In this document: in pieces, positions 7,336 through 15,169 of the stretch
How the letters are laid out: each line of letters starts with the position of its first letter
How positions within the stretch are numbered: the stretch's first letter is position 1
NCBI GenBank assembly: GCA_001915925.1
Contig: MNRL01000005.1
Coordinates: 1 to 22,955 of the forward strand
Length of the DNA stretch: 22,955 bases
Origin: Clostridium sp. CAG:354_28_25
Lineage (GTDB): Bacteria; Bacillota; Clostridia; TANB77; CAG-508
Direction of reading: 5' to 3'
Position numbers and translations under genes: made by a program
The notes under the pieces: model-generated
Database searches by the model: none
What the model saw: the letters and a program-made list of their open reading frames with translations, nothing else
What the model was told of the DNA's origin: nothing

Positions 7336-8364
7336 CTATTCTTTATCTTCAAATTCTTCTTTCTGTTTTTGTATTTCTCTTGCCAATTCTTCTTCAGTTG
7401 GTAAATATAATTGATACTTTGAAGCAAATAAATTCTTATTATCATTAAGAACAGAATATTTTACTATCGTATCTTTTTTATCCGAACATAATATAATTCC
7501 TATTGTTGGATTATCATCTTCTGCTTTTATTTCATTATCATAATATCTAACATAAAAATCCATTTGTCCAATATCTTGATGTGTTAATTTATCTAATTTT
7601 AAATCAATTAAAACAAAACATTTTAGCACAAAATTATAAAAGACCAAGTCAATATAAAAATTATCCCCATCAACATCAATCCTCTTTTGTCTTGCTACAA
7701 AAGAAAATCCCCTGCCTAATTCTAATAAAAATTCTGATATATGTTCTAGTAAATTAGACTCCAAATCTTTTTCTAAAAATCTTCTATCTTTTATGTCTAA
7801 AAATTCTAAAACATAAGGATCTTTAATAAAATCTTGAACTTTTTCCTTTTTTTCTAAAAGATTTATTTCATTTTTCACTTCTTCTTTATGTTCTTTACTT
7901 GTCGACAAAAGTCTTTCATAATAAAAACTATTTATTTGTCTTTCTAATTGCCTAACACTCCAATTTGATTTTATCGTTTCTTCTAAATAGAAAGTTCTTT
8001 TAGCTTCATTATCAATATTCATTATTAAGCGATTATGACTCCAACTTAACTGGTTCCACAGTGTGGAACCATCTTCATAAGTTAAATAAAACTTTTTCAT
8101 TTTCTTTAAATTTGAAACGCTAAATCCTTGACCAAATTCTTGTGTTAGTTTTTCTGAAAATAATTTTAAAATTTTATTTTGAGATGCTTCCAAATTATAA
8201 TTTTCAATTAATTCATTTATGGTAGAACCTATTTCAAAATATAATTCAACCATTTCATAATTAATATTTTTTGCAACATTTTGTTTTGTCTTTAATATTA
8301 AATCATTTATTTTATTATAATAGTTTCCAAAAACTTGGTTATTCTGTTCCATTATACTATCCAT
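7336..8364 (-). CDS. DUF1016/YhcG-family PDDEXK nuclease domain protein
   Basis: 342-residue protein with an N-terminal helical DUF1016_N domain (residues about 10-165) and a C-terminal PDDEXK nuclease-like domain. Hallmarks are GSTLWNQLSWSHNRLIM near residue 100, RQLERQINSFYYERLL, then DFIKDPYVLEFLD, and a catalytic-type core in FYIDLVFYNFVLKCFVLIDLK, where the first Asp and the DLK correspond to the expected D...(D/E)xK residues. The family occurs beside restriction-modification genes and mobile elements, and a role in DNA processing or defence is generally assumed rather than proven. The start at 8364 has GGAG ten bases upstream and a promoter at 8391-8419. A second ATG at 8352 is possible. 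It is the first gene of what was probably a two-gene unit with the decayed ATPase, located just beyond tRNA-Leu. Confidence 0.88.
   Translation of the reverse strand: MDSIMEQNNQVFGNYYNKINDLILKTKQNVAKNINYEMVELYFEIGSTINELIENYNLEASQNKILKLFSEKLTQEFGQGFSVSNLKKMKKFYLTYEDGSTLWNQLSWSHNRLIMNIDNEAKRTFYLEETIKSNWSVRQLERQINSFYYERLLSTSKEHKEEVKNEINLLEKKEKVQDFIKDPYVLEFLDIKDRRFLEKDLESNLLEHISEFLLELGRGFSFVARQKRIDVDGDNFYIDLVFYNFVLKCFVLIDLKLDKLTHQDIGQMDFYVRYYDNEIKAEDDNPTIGIILCSDKKDTIVKYSVLNDNKNLFASKYQLYLPTEEELAREIQKQKEEFEDKE
8051..8071. repeat. 21-bp perfect palindrome, copy inside the DUF1016 gene
   Basis: Identical to the 21 bases at 7312-7332. Read on the coding strand it spells the GSTLWNQ residues of the DUF1016 protein. 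The bases flanking the two copies are unrelated, so identity ends sharply at the palindrome edges. Confidence 0.9.
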
Positions 8365-8390
8365 AATAAAAATTCTCCTCTCTTCTTCTT

Positions 8391-8419
8391 TTTATATCAT
8401 ACAAAACAAATTTTCGCAA
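8391..8419 (-). promoter_or_regulatory. Sigma-A promoter of the DUF1016 gene
   Basis: On the minus strand TTGCGA (8414-8419), a 17-bp spacer and TATAAA (8391-8396), about 27 bp before the start codon. Confidence 0.55.
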
Positions 8420-8449
8420 ATATTTTTTACAAAATTTTACATTTTTTTA

Positions 8450-8484
8450 GTAAAAAAAATATACTCCCAATTTCGTGGGAGTAT
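8450..8484 (-). terminator. Terminator of the tRNA-Leu gene
   Basis: A 9-bp stem ATACTCCCA/TGGGAGTAT (8461-8469 with 8476-8484, 6-base loop) is followed on the minus strand by a long T run, five bases after the CCA end of the tRNA. Confidence 0.9.
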
Positions 8485-8488
8485 AAAT

Positions 8489-8571
8489 TGGTACCGATGG
8501 TGGGACTCGAACCCACATGGTTTCCCGCCAGATTTTGAGTCTGGTGCGTCTGCCAGTTCCGCCACATCGGC
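8489..8571 (-). tRNA. tRNA-Leu, anticodon CAA
   Basis: Read on the minus strand, the acceptor strands GCCGATG and CATCGGT (G-U closing pair), discriminator A and encoded CCA are present. The anticodon stem CCAGA/TCTGG encloses the loop CTCAAAA, giving anticodon CAA (complement at 8535-8537), which reads UUG. The T arm GTGGG-TTCGAGT-CCCAC is perfect. A short extra arm precedes it, as expected for the long-variable-arm leucine class. The gene has its own terminator. Confidence 0.96.
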
Positions 8572-8574
8572 ATT

Positions 8575-8616
8575 TATATGCTAATACATATTAGCATATA
8601 TTTTTTTATTTTGCAA
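8575..8616 (-). promoter_or_regulatory. Probable tRNA-Leu promoter overlapping a 12-bp palindrome
   Basis: On the minus strand TTGCAA (8611-8616), a 17-bp spacer and TAATAT (8588-8593) would place the transcription start about ten bases before the tRNA 5' end. The -10 lies inside an inverted repeat (8575-8586 with 8589-8600). That hairpin is followed by T residues only on the plus strand, so it is not a good terminator for deoB, which ends at 8620. Confidence 0.45.
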
Positions 8617-8619
8617 TAA

Positions 8620-9798
8620 TTAAATTATCAAATCTTTAAAACTCTTTCCGTATTTTAAGATAGGATAATCAAAAATATCTAATACAGTTGCTGAAATATC
8701 TGCATATGTGTCCCTTATTCCAAGATTAATACCATGTTTTATATTTTTTCCATAAACTAAAATAGGTATATATTCCCTATCATGATCTGTACTTGGTGTT
8801 GAAGGATCATTTCCATGGTCTGCTGTTATAATTAATAAATCATCTTCATTCATTGCTTCAATAATTTCTGGTAATTTATTATCAAAATATTCTAAGGCTT
8901 TTGCATAACCTTCTACATTATTTCTGTGACCATAAAGCATGTCGAAATCTACTAAATTTGTAAAAATTAATTTTGCGTTTTTACTATTCTTTATTTCTTC
9001 TATTGTTTTTTCTATTCCATCAGCATTTCCTTCTGTATGAATTGCTCTTGATATTCCCCTGCCTGAAAATAAGTCTTCAATCTTTCCAATTGCAACTACT
9101 TCTTCGTTATTCTCATAAAGTACATCAAGCATTGTCTTACCAAATTCTGGTGATTCAAAATCTTTTCTATTATATGTTCTAGTAAAATTATCTGCTTTAT
9201 CTCCTACAAAAGGTCTAGCAATAACTGTTCCTATATCATATTCTTCTGTACTTAACATTTCTCTTGCTATTCTACAAATTTCATATAATCGTTCTACAGG
9301 AATTATGTCTTCATGTACTGCAATTTGAAAAACGCTATCTGCAGAAGTATATACAATAGGAAATCCTGTTTTTAAATGTTCTTCTCCATATTGTTTTAAT
9401 AATTCTGTACCAGAACCAACACCATTAAACAAAGTGCCTTGTAATCCTGTTTTTTTCTTAAATTCTTCTATCATCTTATCTGGAAAGCCATTTGGATATG
9501 TTTTAAATGGCTTTTCTTTTACAAATCCTGAGATTTCCCAGTGTCCTACAGGACTATTTTTACCGGCACATTTTTCTTGTGCTTTACCATAATTTCCAAT
9601 AGGATTTTCTTCTTTTTCTGGAATTGTTAATCCATCAATATTATATAAACCTAATTTTTTCATATTAGTTAATTTAGGTTTTGCAAGCTCATAAATATGT
9701 CCTAATGTATTTGCACCTACATCACCATATTTATCTGCATCTGGTAATTCTCCAACTCCAAAACTATCTAAAACAACAATAATTGTTCTATTTATCAT
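8620..9798 (-). CDS. deoB: Phosphopentomutase
   Basis: Cytoplasmic metalloenzyme of the alkaline-phosphatase superfamily. It interconverts ribose 1-phosphate (or deoxyribose 1-phosphate) and ribose 5-phosphate in nucleoside salvage. Its 392 residues are the normal length. Metal-site motifs are clear: VVLDSFGVGELPDADKYGD near the N-terminus (Asp10 region), the GHWEISG segment around residue 86, and ITADHGNDPSTPSTDHDREY toward the C-terminus. The start is marked by AAGGAGG upstream. Its first codons overlap the end of the preceding 777-residue gene by 11 bp, so it is probably cotranscribed with it. In Bacillus this gene commonly follows xerD; here that neighbourhood is preserved except for the intervening gene. 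Confidence 0.96.
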   Translation of the reverse strand: MINRTIIVVLDSFGVGELPDADKYGDVGANTLGHIYELAKPKLTNMKKLGLYNIDGLTIPEKEENPIGNYGKAQEKCAGKNSPVGHWEISGFVKEKPFKTYPNGFPDKMIEEFKKKTGLQGTLFNGVGSGTELLKQYGEEHLKTGFPIVYTSADSVFQIAVHEDIIPVERLYEICRIAREMLSTEEYDIGTVIARPFVGDKADNFTRTYNRKDFESPEFGKTMLDVLYENNEEVVAIGKIEDLFSGRGISRAIHTEGNADGIEKTIEEIKNSKNAKLIFTNLVDFDMLYGHRNNVEGYAKALEYFDNKLPEIIEAMNEDDLLIITADHGNDPSTPSTDHDREYIPILVYGKNIKHGINLGIRDTYADISATVLDIFDYPILKYGKSFKDLII

Positions 9799-12121
9799 TG
9801 TTTTCCTCCTTCTTATGTTTTAATTTCAAATTATATTCTTTTACATGTATATCACAATTTTGGTATTCAAATTTCTTTACTTCTTTATTCATTCTGAAAA
9901 ATGATTCTCTTTTCTTTAAAAATTCAAATTTCGAATTATCTAGTAATACCAAATCATTTAGCTCCATACCTTCTGGAAGTGTCTTATTATAATTGTCATA
10001 ATAAACTGTATTAGTTAAAAATATAAGTGGCATTCCCTTTTTTATATTTATCCTACAGATATGCTCATCAGTACTTTCTATATCATTTATAGCTTCTTCT
10101 GGATTTACATGATAAATTTCGAAATTAGATTTATTTATATCTTTTTCTGCCACATATAATGATAAATTCATTGGTGCCTTTATTTGTAATAAAGCCTTTT
10201 CTATATCACTTACAATTACTTTTAATTTTTCTACAAACCTATCTAATGACGTATTCTTATTTACATCTATTACTCTGTACATATTTTTCTCTATTTCACG
10301 ATGCTTTCTTCCTGCTAATACTCTAATTTTTGTTTTATCTTCAGAAAGTCCACCAAAAATATCGTATTCTTCTTTTGGAAATAATGAACTTACAATTGTA
10401 GTTTTCTCTTTTATATCATTAAGTTCTTGTTCTATTAGATGCAATTCTTTCTCATTTAGGTCATCTTTATCTTTTATCTTGTTGATGAATTCCAAAATCT
10501 CTGTTGTAGCTAAAAATATACTGTCACATTCTTTTTTAGATAACTTTTTCCTTATTATTTTATCCATGTTCTTGCCAAGCTCTTCTAAATCTTCTAAATA
10601 ATCAAATGTCTTTTCTAAATTTGTAACTGGAACTTCCTCTTCTGCATCTATCTCTGATAAAATTAAGTTATTGTCTTTATTTGTATATTTCCAAAAATCA
10701 AAAATACTCTTGTTGTGCTCATCTATTTCTTTTAAGTATGCCTCTGCATTGCGAATTTTACTATTTAAAATTTTTATTTTATTTTCTAATGCTCGTACAT
10801 CCATTTCATCATTTTTTAGTCTTTTATCTTGTCTTTCAAAAGCCTTAATCAATAAAACTAAATCCTCTATTGTTAAGAATTCCTTTGTTCTATCTATACC
10901 ATCATTCTCTTTAAAAATCTCTTCTATTTCTTGTGTTTCTTCCTCTTCTTTGCTATCTTTATCTAATATCTCTTTTGCTCTTCCTTTTAATTTTTTCTTG
11001 TTTTGCATAAAGAATTTAATCTTTCCAAAAAAACTACGCTTACAATCTAAATATATTGATATTTCCTTTTCTTTGTCTTGAAATTCTTTTACTTTGTTTT
11101 TTTCTTCTATTGATAATTCTTGTTTTTGTTTTTCACATTTATTTAGTTTTTCTACGATATCATTAATCTCATTATCTGTCTTATAAAACTCTGTTTTTAT
11201 AAAATTAGTTAAATTCTCATATTCTATTATATCTCCGTTATATAAAAATTCTAAGCTTCCATCTTTTTTTATTCTTGGCTCGAATACATATTTACCATTT
11301 GTTTCTGTTTGTAAAATAAATAATGCTTTAATTAATTTAAAAAACTTAATTGCTTCTTCTTCATTTTTTATTACAATTTTATAATGACTGTTAATCTTTT
11401 CATAACAAATAGTGTTTCCTATAATATATACATTCATTATTCCATTTTTGTCATACACCTCATAAACAAATGGCCAATCTTTAGTAAATAACCATATATA
11501 ATTTTCTGTATCTGCAATCTCATTTCTTGTTAATAACTCACCAGAATATTCTGTATTGCATACAGGCACATAAATATATATATCCTTATTTTCTTTATAT
11601 GCTTCTATTTGTTTCTTTAGAAGATAAAAAAATGCTTCAAATTCCTCATCTTCTAGAGTTACCATCAAAAAATACTGTTTTGTTATGTCGGAATAATAAA
11701 TTTGCCAAAGATAATTTTCGCTATATTTTACTTCGAATGGAATTTCTTCATTTAAGATTTCTTGTTCGGCAGCTATTCTTTCTAATTCATTTATATTTAT
11801 CTTATCTACCATTTTTAAAAACACGCCATGTTTTACTATGTCATCTTCTGATTCAAGCTTTAAATAATCATATAGTTGGTTACATTCCTCATATTTCTTT
11901 GAAAGCAAATCCATTTTATTTCTTGGAGTTATATATATTTGAATATCTTTTATGTTTAAATATTTATATATTCTACTTTTATTTTCGCTAAAGCCTCTAA
12001 TAGGTCTAAACTCAAGAGGTCTATAATTCTTTATAAATTCTGGTATATTATTTAAATCTAGTCCTATATATTCTAAGTTTGTTTGTATTTTTAATTTTTC
12101 ATCACTTGTAAGTTCATTCAT
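9788..12121 (-). CDS. Uncharacterised large coiled-coil-containing protein, 777 aa
   Basis: I do not recognise a characterised family. The N-terminal third (to about residue 325) is mixed alpha/beta, with stretches such as NYRPLEFRPIRGFSENKSRIYKY cut into short strands and WLFTKDWPFVYEV. Residues about 330-490 are charged and probably coiled coil, with a basic patch FFGKIKFFMQNKKKLKGR. The final third returns to a globular pattern (RVIDVNKNTSLDRFVEKL, GMPLIFLTNTVYYDN). No signal peptide, membrane segment, P-loop or nuclease motif is seen. An in-frame GTG exists at 12133, but it sits on the GGAGG itself; the ATG at 12121 with GGAGG five bases upstream is the right start. Its stop overlaps deoB by 11 bp, suggesting translational coupling. 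Large size without decay implies a maintained function. Confidence 0.75.
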   Translation of the reverse strand: MNELTSDEKLKIQTNLEYIGLDLNNIPEFIKNYRPLEFRPIRGFSENKSRIYKYLNIKDIQIYITPRNKMDLLSKKYEECNQLYDYLKLESEDDIVKHGVFLKMVDKININELERIAAEQEILNEEIPFEVKYSENYLWQIYYSDITKQYFLMVTLEDEEFEAFFYLLKKQIEAYKENKDIYIYVPVCNTEYSGELLTRNEIADTENYIWLFTKDWPFVYEVYDKNGIMNVYIIGNTICYEKINSHYKIVIKNEEEAIKFFKLIKALFILQTETNGKYVFEPRIKKDGSLEFLYNGDIIEYENLTNFIKTEFYKTDNEINDIVEKLNKCEKQKQELSIEEKNKVKEFQDKEKEISIYLDCKRSFFGKIKFFMQNKKKLKGRAKEILDKDSKEEEETQEIEEIFKENDGIDRTKEFLTIEDLVLLIKAFERQDKRLKNDEMDVRALENKIKILNSKIRNAEAYLKEIDEHNKSIFDFWKYTNKDNNLILSEIDAEEEVPVTNLEKTFDYLEDLEELGKNMDKIIRKKLSKKECDSIFLATTEILEFINKIKDKDDLNEKELHLIEQELNDIKEKTTIVSSLFPKEEYDIFGGLSEDKTKIRVLAGRKHREIEKNMYRVIDVNKNTSLDRFVEKLKVIVSDIEKALLQIKAPMNLSLYVAEKDINKSNFEIYHVNPEEAINDIESTDEHICRINIKKGMPLIFLTNTVYYDNYNKTLPEGMELNDLVLLDNSKFEFLKKRESFFRMNKEVKKFEYQNCDIHVKEYNLKLKHKKEENNDK

Positions 12122-12150
12122 ATTAACCTCCACGTCTTTTCATGCTTACT

Positions 12151-12179
12151 AGTATAACATAACATAAAAAAAAAGTGAA
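12151..12179 (-). promoter_or_regulatory. Probable extended -10 promoter of the 777-aa gene and deoB
   Basis: On the minus strand TG-T-TATACT (extended -10, hexamer at 12151-12156) lies 17 bp from a weak -35, TTCACT (12174-12179). Confidence 0.4.
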
Positions 12180-12228
12180 TGCAAAATAGGGATTTATGAG
12201 CATTCTTTTTTCCTATATTTAAATCCAG

Positions 12229-12263
12229 AAAAAACCACCTAATGTCTTAGCATTGGTGGTTTT
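12229..12263 (-). terminator. Terminator after xerD
   Basis: The stem AAAACCACC(T)AATG/CATTGGTGGTTTT (12231-12244 with 12251-12263, one bulged base) is followed by TTTTTT on the minus strand, about ten bases after the xerD stop codon. Confidence 0.8.
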
Positions 12264-12273
12264 AATATATAAC

Positions 12274-13155
12274 TTATGCTCTTGGATGAGCTTTCTTATA
12301 AATATTTTTAAGTCCTTCATCTTGAAATTGCATATATACTTGGGTTGAAGAAATATCAGAATGACCAAGCATAACTTGGATTGCTTTTAAATCTGCTCCA
12401 TTTTGCAATAAATGTGTTGCAAAAGAATGTCTTAACACATGTGGTGTAATGTCTTTATCTATATGAGCTTGTTCTTTATAGAATTTTACTATTTTCCAAA
12501 AACCTTGTCTTGTTAATCTTTTACCATTTATATTTACAAATAAAGATTTTTCATCTTCACTTTTAATTAAATATGGTCTTGCTTTCTTTATGTATTCTTT
12601 TAAAGCATTAATAGAAATTGCTCCTAGTGGTATATTTCTTTGTTTATTGGCATTTGTACAAGAAACATATCCTTCTTTTAAGTTAACGTCTTCTAGATTT
12701 AGATTTATTATTTCTGTTACTCTCATTCCTGTTGCATAAGCAAATTCTAACATTGCTTTATCTCTAATTCCTTTTAAATCAACAGCTTTAGGTTGCTCTA
12801 ATAATAATTCTACTTCTTTAGAACTTAAAACACTTGGTACTCTTTTTTCTACTTTTGGAGATTGTATTCCCTCTGTTGGGTCTTCTTTTATTTTTTTAGT
12901 TCTTACTAAATACTGATAAAATGATCTTATTGATGCTAAGTTTCTAGAAATTGTTGAAGTTTTTTTACCAATATTTTTTAAGTTTTCAAGATATTTTTTT
13001 ATATCATCTTTTGTAACTTTTAAATATTGTAAATTTTCTTCATTTATATATGATTCATATTGGGTAATGTCCCTCTTATATGATTGTAGTGTGTTATTTG
13101 ATAATTTTTTATCTTTTTGTAAAAATTCTAAAAAAAGTTTAATTTTCTTTTCCAT
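12274..13155 (-). CDS. xerD: Tyrosine recombinase XerD
   Basis: Site-specific tyrosine recombinase that resolves chromosome dimers at dif, normally with XerC. It has the usual 293-residue length. A SAM-like core-binding domain occupies residues about 1-95 and the catalytic domain about 105-290. The full catalytic set is visible: Arg145 (ATGMRVTE), Lys171, His239 and Arg242 (HVLRHSFATH), His265 (LGHSDISS) and the nucleophile Tyr274 (TQVYMQF). The start has GAGGAG nine bases upstream. It follows spoIIM in the same direction with a 111-bp gap holding its own promoter. The spoIIM-xerD-deoB neighbourhood favours chromosomal XerD over a phage integrase. XerC versus XerD cannot be settled by motifs alone. 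Confidence 0.9.
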   Translation of the reverse strand: MEKKIKLFLEFLQKDKKLSNNTLQSYKRDITQYESYINEENLQYLKVTKDDIKKYLENLKNIGKKTSTISRNLASIRSFYQYLVRTKKIKEDPTEGIQSPKVEKRVPSVLSSKEVELLLEQPKAVDLKGIRDKAMLEFAYATGMRVTEIINLNLEDVNLKEGYVSCTNANKQRNIPLGAISINALKEYIKKARPYLIKSEDEKSLFVNINGKRLTRQGFWKIVKFYKEQAHIDKDITPHVLRHSFATHLLQNGADLKAIQVMLGHSDISSTQVYMQFQDEGLKNIYKKAHPRA

Positions 13156-13211
13156 GCTACTATCTCCTCTACTGCTTTTTTTAGTTTTATGTACATATAT
13201 TATTTACATAA

Positions 13212-13240
13212 ACTATATATGTTATATCAAAGATATTCAA
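13212..13240 (-). promoter_or_regulatory. Probable sigma-A promoter of xerD
   Basis: On the minus strand TTGAAT (13235-13240), a 17-bp spacer and TATAGT (13212-13217), in the gap between spoIIM and xerD. No terminator is seen after spoIIM, so readthrough is also likely. Confidence 0.5.
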
Positions 13241-13266
13241 AATTGTAAATATCTTTTTGCTAATTA

Positions 13267-13902
13267 TTAAATATATTTTGTTATAAATGTAAGTAAATTT
13301 GTTGAAATATAAACTTCTATTAAAGAAGATAACATAAAAAATATTACTGCTATTATAGACAATATCGAGTGTCGTATAATTTCTAGTTTTATATTTTCCT
13401 TAGTTCTATTTTTCATAATTGCATAACATAATTTTGTACTACTTACTGCTATAAAAAACAATGCTGGAATAAATATAATATTATGAAATAATATACTTCC
13501 TATGCAAAAAAACACTCCTCTTTCAGTTCCTAATGCGATTATAGCTCCAGATATTGTATAACCTATACACAACCCCTTATACAACACAAAAAAATATATT
13601 AGTGGTAAACCAATAATAGTAGAACCTATGAACCATAATATTATTCCCATTAATATATTTCTTTTAAATGATACATTTATTAACTCATTTTTATCTATCG
13701 AATTATTATTTTTTAATGTTGTAACAAAATTATTTATATATTCACTAACCTCATTTTTTTGTGCTTCATCAGAGTTATTTATAAAAAACACTCCTAAAAC
13801 AATTCCTATAAGTAAAAAAATTAATAATAATATATATATTTTTTTATTTTCTTGTAAATTTTTTAAAATTACCTCTATATATGTATTTTTTGTTTTTTTC
13901 AT
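13267..13902 (-). CDS. spoIIM: Stage II sporulation protein M
   Basis: Integral membrane protein of the SpoIIM family. In Bacillus SpoIIM works with SpoIID and SpoIIP in the mother cell to drive septal wall remodelling and engulfment. The 211-residue protein has an N-terminal cytoplasmic tail, a first membrane helix (IYILLLIFLLIGIVLGVFFI), an extracytoplasmic stretch, and further helices including GLPLIYFFVLYKGLCIGYTI, the most recognisable family block. The open frame begins at 13914 (MEDK), but that ATG overlaps the GGAGG. The next ATG, at 13902 with GGAGG five bases upstream, is the proper start. It lies between endoQ and xerD on the same strand, in keeping with known clostridial and Bacillus neighbourhoods. 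I see no convincing sigma-E promoter in the short upstream gap. Confidence 0.9.
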   Translation of the reverse strand: MKKTKNTYIEVILKNLQENKKIYILLLIFLLIGIVLGVFFINNSDEAQKNEVSEYINNFVTTLKNNNSIDKNELINVSFKRNILMGIILWFIGSTIIGLPLIYFFVLYKGLCIGYTISGAIIALGTERGVFFCIGSILFHNIIFIPALFFIAVSSTKLCYAIMKNRTKENIKLEIIRHSILSIIAVIFFMLSSLIEVYISTNLLTFITKYI

Positions 13903-13960
13903 TTTATCCTCCATAGAATTATTTATACATAATATCTATGTGATAAAATGATTTTTAGAA

Positions 13961-15166
13961 CTAATTATCTAGTGTTTTTGTGGAAACTTTTCCGTAATTT
14001 CCTCCTCCACCAGCTTCTATTTGTAATCTTCCTTTTCTAGATTCATCAATAATTGTAGCTAGCTTAGTTCCTACAACAGCTTCTATATCATCAAATGACA
14101 ACTTATGTAATATATTCATTTCTGTTCCAAAATTATCTAATAGTTTTTCTATTGTTTTATTTCCTAGACCAGGTACAAAACCTAGTGGTGTTTGATATAT
14201 ATAATCTGGTCTAGATTTTGGACTTACAGATTCTTTTTTATCTTTTATTAATTCTATCCTATCAAAAACTCCAAATGTAACTTTACTACTTCCACAATAA
14301 GGACATACTTCTACTGGTTCTTTAGTTTGAATTGTAGAATTGCAAGCATCACAATATGTTCTATGATATTTACCTAGCTTTGGATCTAGTCCATAATTTG
14401 CAACAATTTTTCTTCCATCTTCATTTTTTAGTGCTTTAACTAATTCTTTAAAAGATATATCTTCCATTTGTATTTTATTATATTCCCTTGCTATTTTAGG
14501 CAATGAATGTGCATCAGAATTTGTAACAAATGTCTTATCTTCTAATTCTGATATCATATCTGCTAAATATGTATCAGAACTTAAACCTAATTCTACTGCA
14601 AAAATCTTATCATATTTTTCTTTAAATATATCTTTTAGTCTGTCTGTACAATTTCCATAGTAACTTTTAAATGGTGTAAAAGCATGTGCTGGTACTAGTA
14701 TACCATTATATTTTTCTACAATATCTATTAATTCATATCCTGATAAATCTGACCTTTGGGTACTTAATGTTATATTTTTTATATGTTTACTCATTTCTTC
14801 TGAATAAGCTTTTATATCTTTTAGATGTGGAAAATAACATAAGTTGTGTGCTGAACCTTTTTTGCCATTTCTACCTTTTTCTGATGTTTCGGTCTCACTT
14901 CCAAGTATTATACATACTTTATCTTTATATATAATTCCTCCATCTTCTAGCTCGTATGCATCGCCTGTTTTTAAGAATTCTTCTATATCTTGAATAACAT
15001 ATGGTGATGCACAATCTATAATTCCTACAATGTTTATTCCTTTTCTTTCTTCACATTCTTTTGCAATATTTGCAAAGTTTAAACTTTTCGCTGCAGTAAT
15101 TTTTATTGGCTTGTTATTTTCTGCTCTACCAATATGTACATGCAAATCTGCAAAAAATTCATTCAT
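13961..15166 (-). CDS. Endonuclease Q family protein (PHP domain, zinc finger, HhH)
   Basis: Predicted DNA repair endonuclease. Characterised EndoQ enzymes of Thermococcales and Bacillus (YqxK group) nick 5' to deaminated bases such as hypoxanthine and uracil. The PHP metallo-phosphoesterase domain shows DLHVHIG (residues 7-13), the His/Asp positions in IIDCASP (49-55), VPAHAFTPF (158-166) and TNSDAHSLP (215-223). A four-cysteine zinc finger follows (Cys272, Cys275, Cys288, Cys291) and then a helix-hairpin-helix segment, VPGLGNKTIEKLL (331-343). The 401-residue length fits the family. GGGGAGG precedes the start. It begins three bases after the stop of the upstream gene, so the two are cotranscribed and probably coupled. 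Confidence 0.88.
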   Translation of the reverse strand: MNEFFADLHVHIGRAENNKPIKITAAKSLNFANIAKECEERKGINIVGIIDCASPYVIQDIEEFLKTGDAYELEDGGIIYKDKVCIILGSETETSEKGRNGKKGSAHNLCYFPHLKDIKAYSEEMSKHIKNITLSTQRSDLSGYELIDIVEKYNGILVPAHAFTPFKSYYGNCTDRLKDIFKEKYDKIFAVELGLSSDTYLADMISELEDKTFVTNSDAHSLPKIAREYNKIQMEDISFKELVKALKNEDGRKIVANYGLDPKLGKYHRTYCDACNSTIQTKEPVEVCPYCGSSKVTFGVFDRIELIKDKKESVSPKSRPDYIYQTPLGFVPGLGNKTIEKLLDNFGTEMNILHKLSFDDIEAVVGTKLATIIDESRKGRLQIEAGGGGNYGKVSTKTLDN

Positions 15167-15169
15167 TTT

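Noticed and set aside
8335..8538. Plus-strand open frame ending in MVGLEPTWFPARF
   Set aside because: It is the translation of the antisense strand of the tRNA-Leu gene and its terminator, a well-known annotation artefact, with no ribosome binding site.
10671..11081. Long plus-strand open frames opposite the 777-aa gene and other minus genes
   Set aside because: They are low-complexity Ser/Leu/Phe translations of the antisense strand without ribosome binding sites.
12175..12220. GAATGC...GCATTC hairpin followed by T residues on the plus strand
   Set aside because: The arms are only 6 bp with a 17-base loop, and no plus-strand gene precedes it, so a terminator call is not supported.
13915..13960. 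Possible sporulation sigma-factor promoter before spoIIM
   Set aside because: CATAGATATTATG and TATAAA can be forced to fit parts of consensus sequences, but no -35/-10 pair with correct spacing was found.
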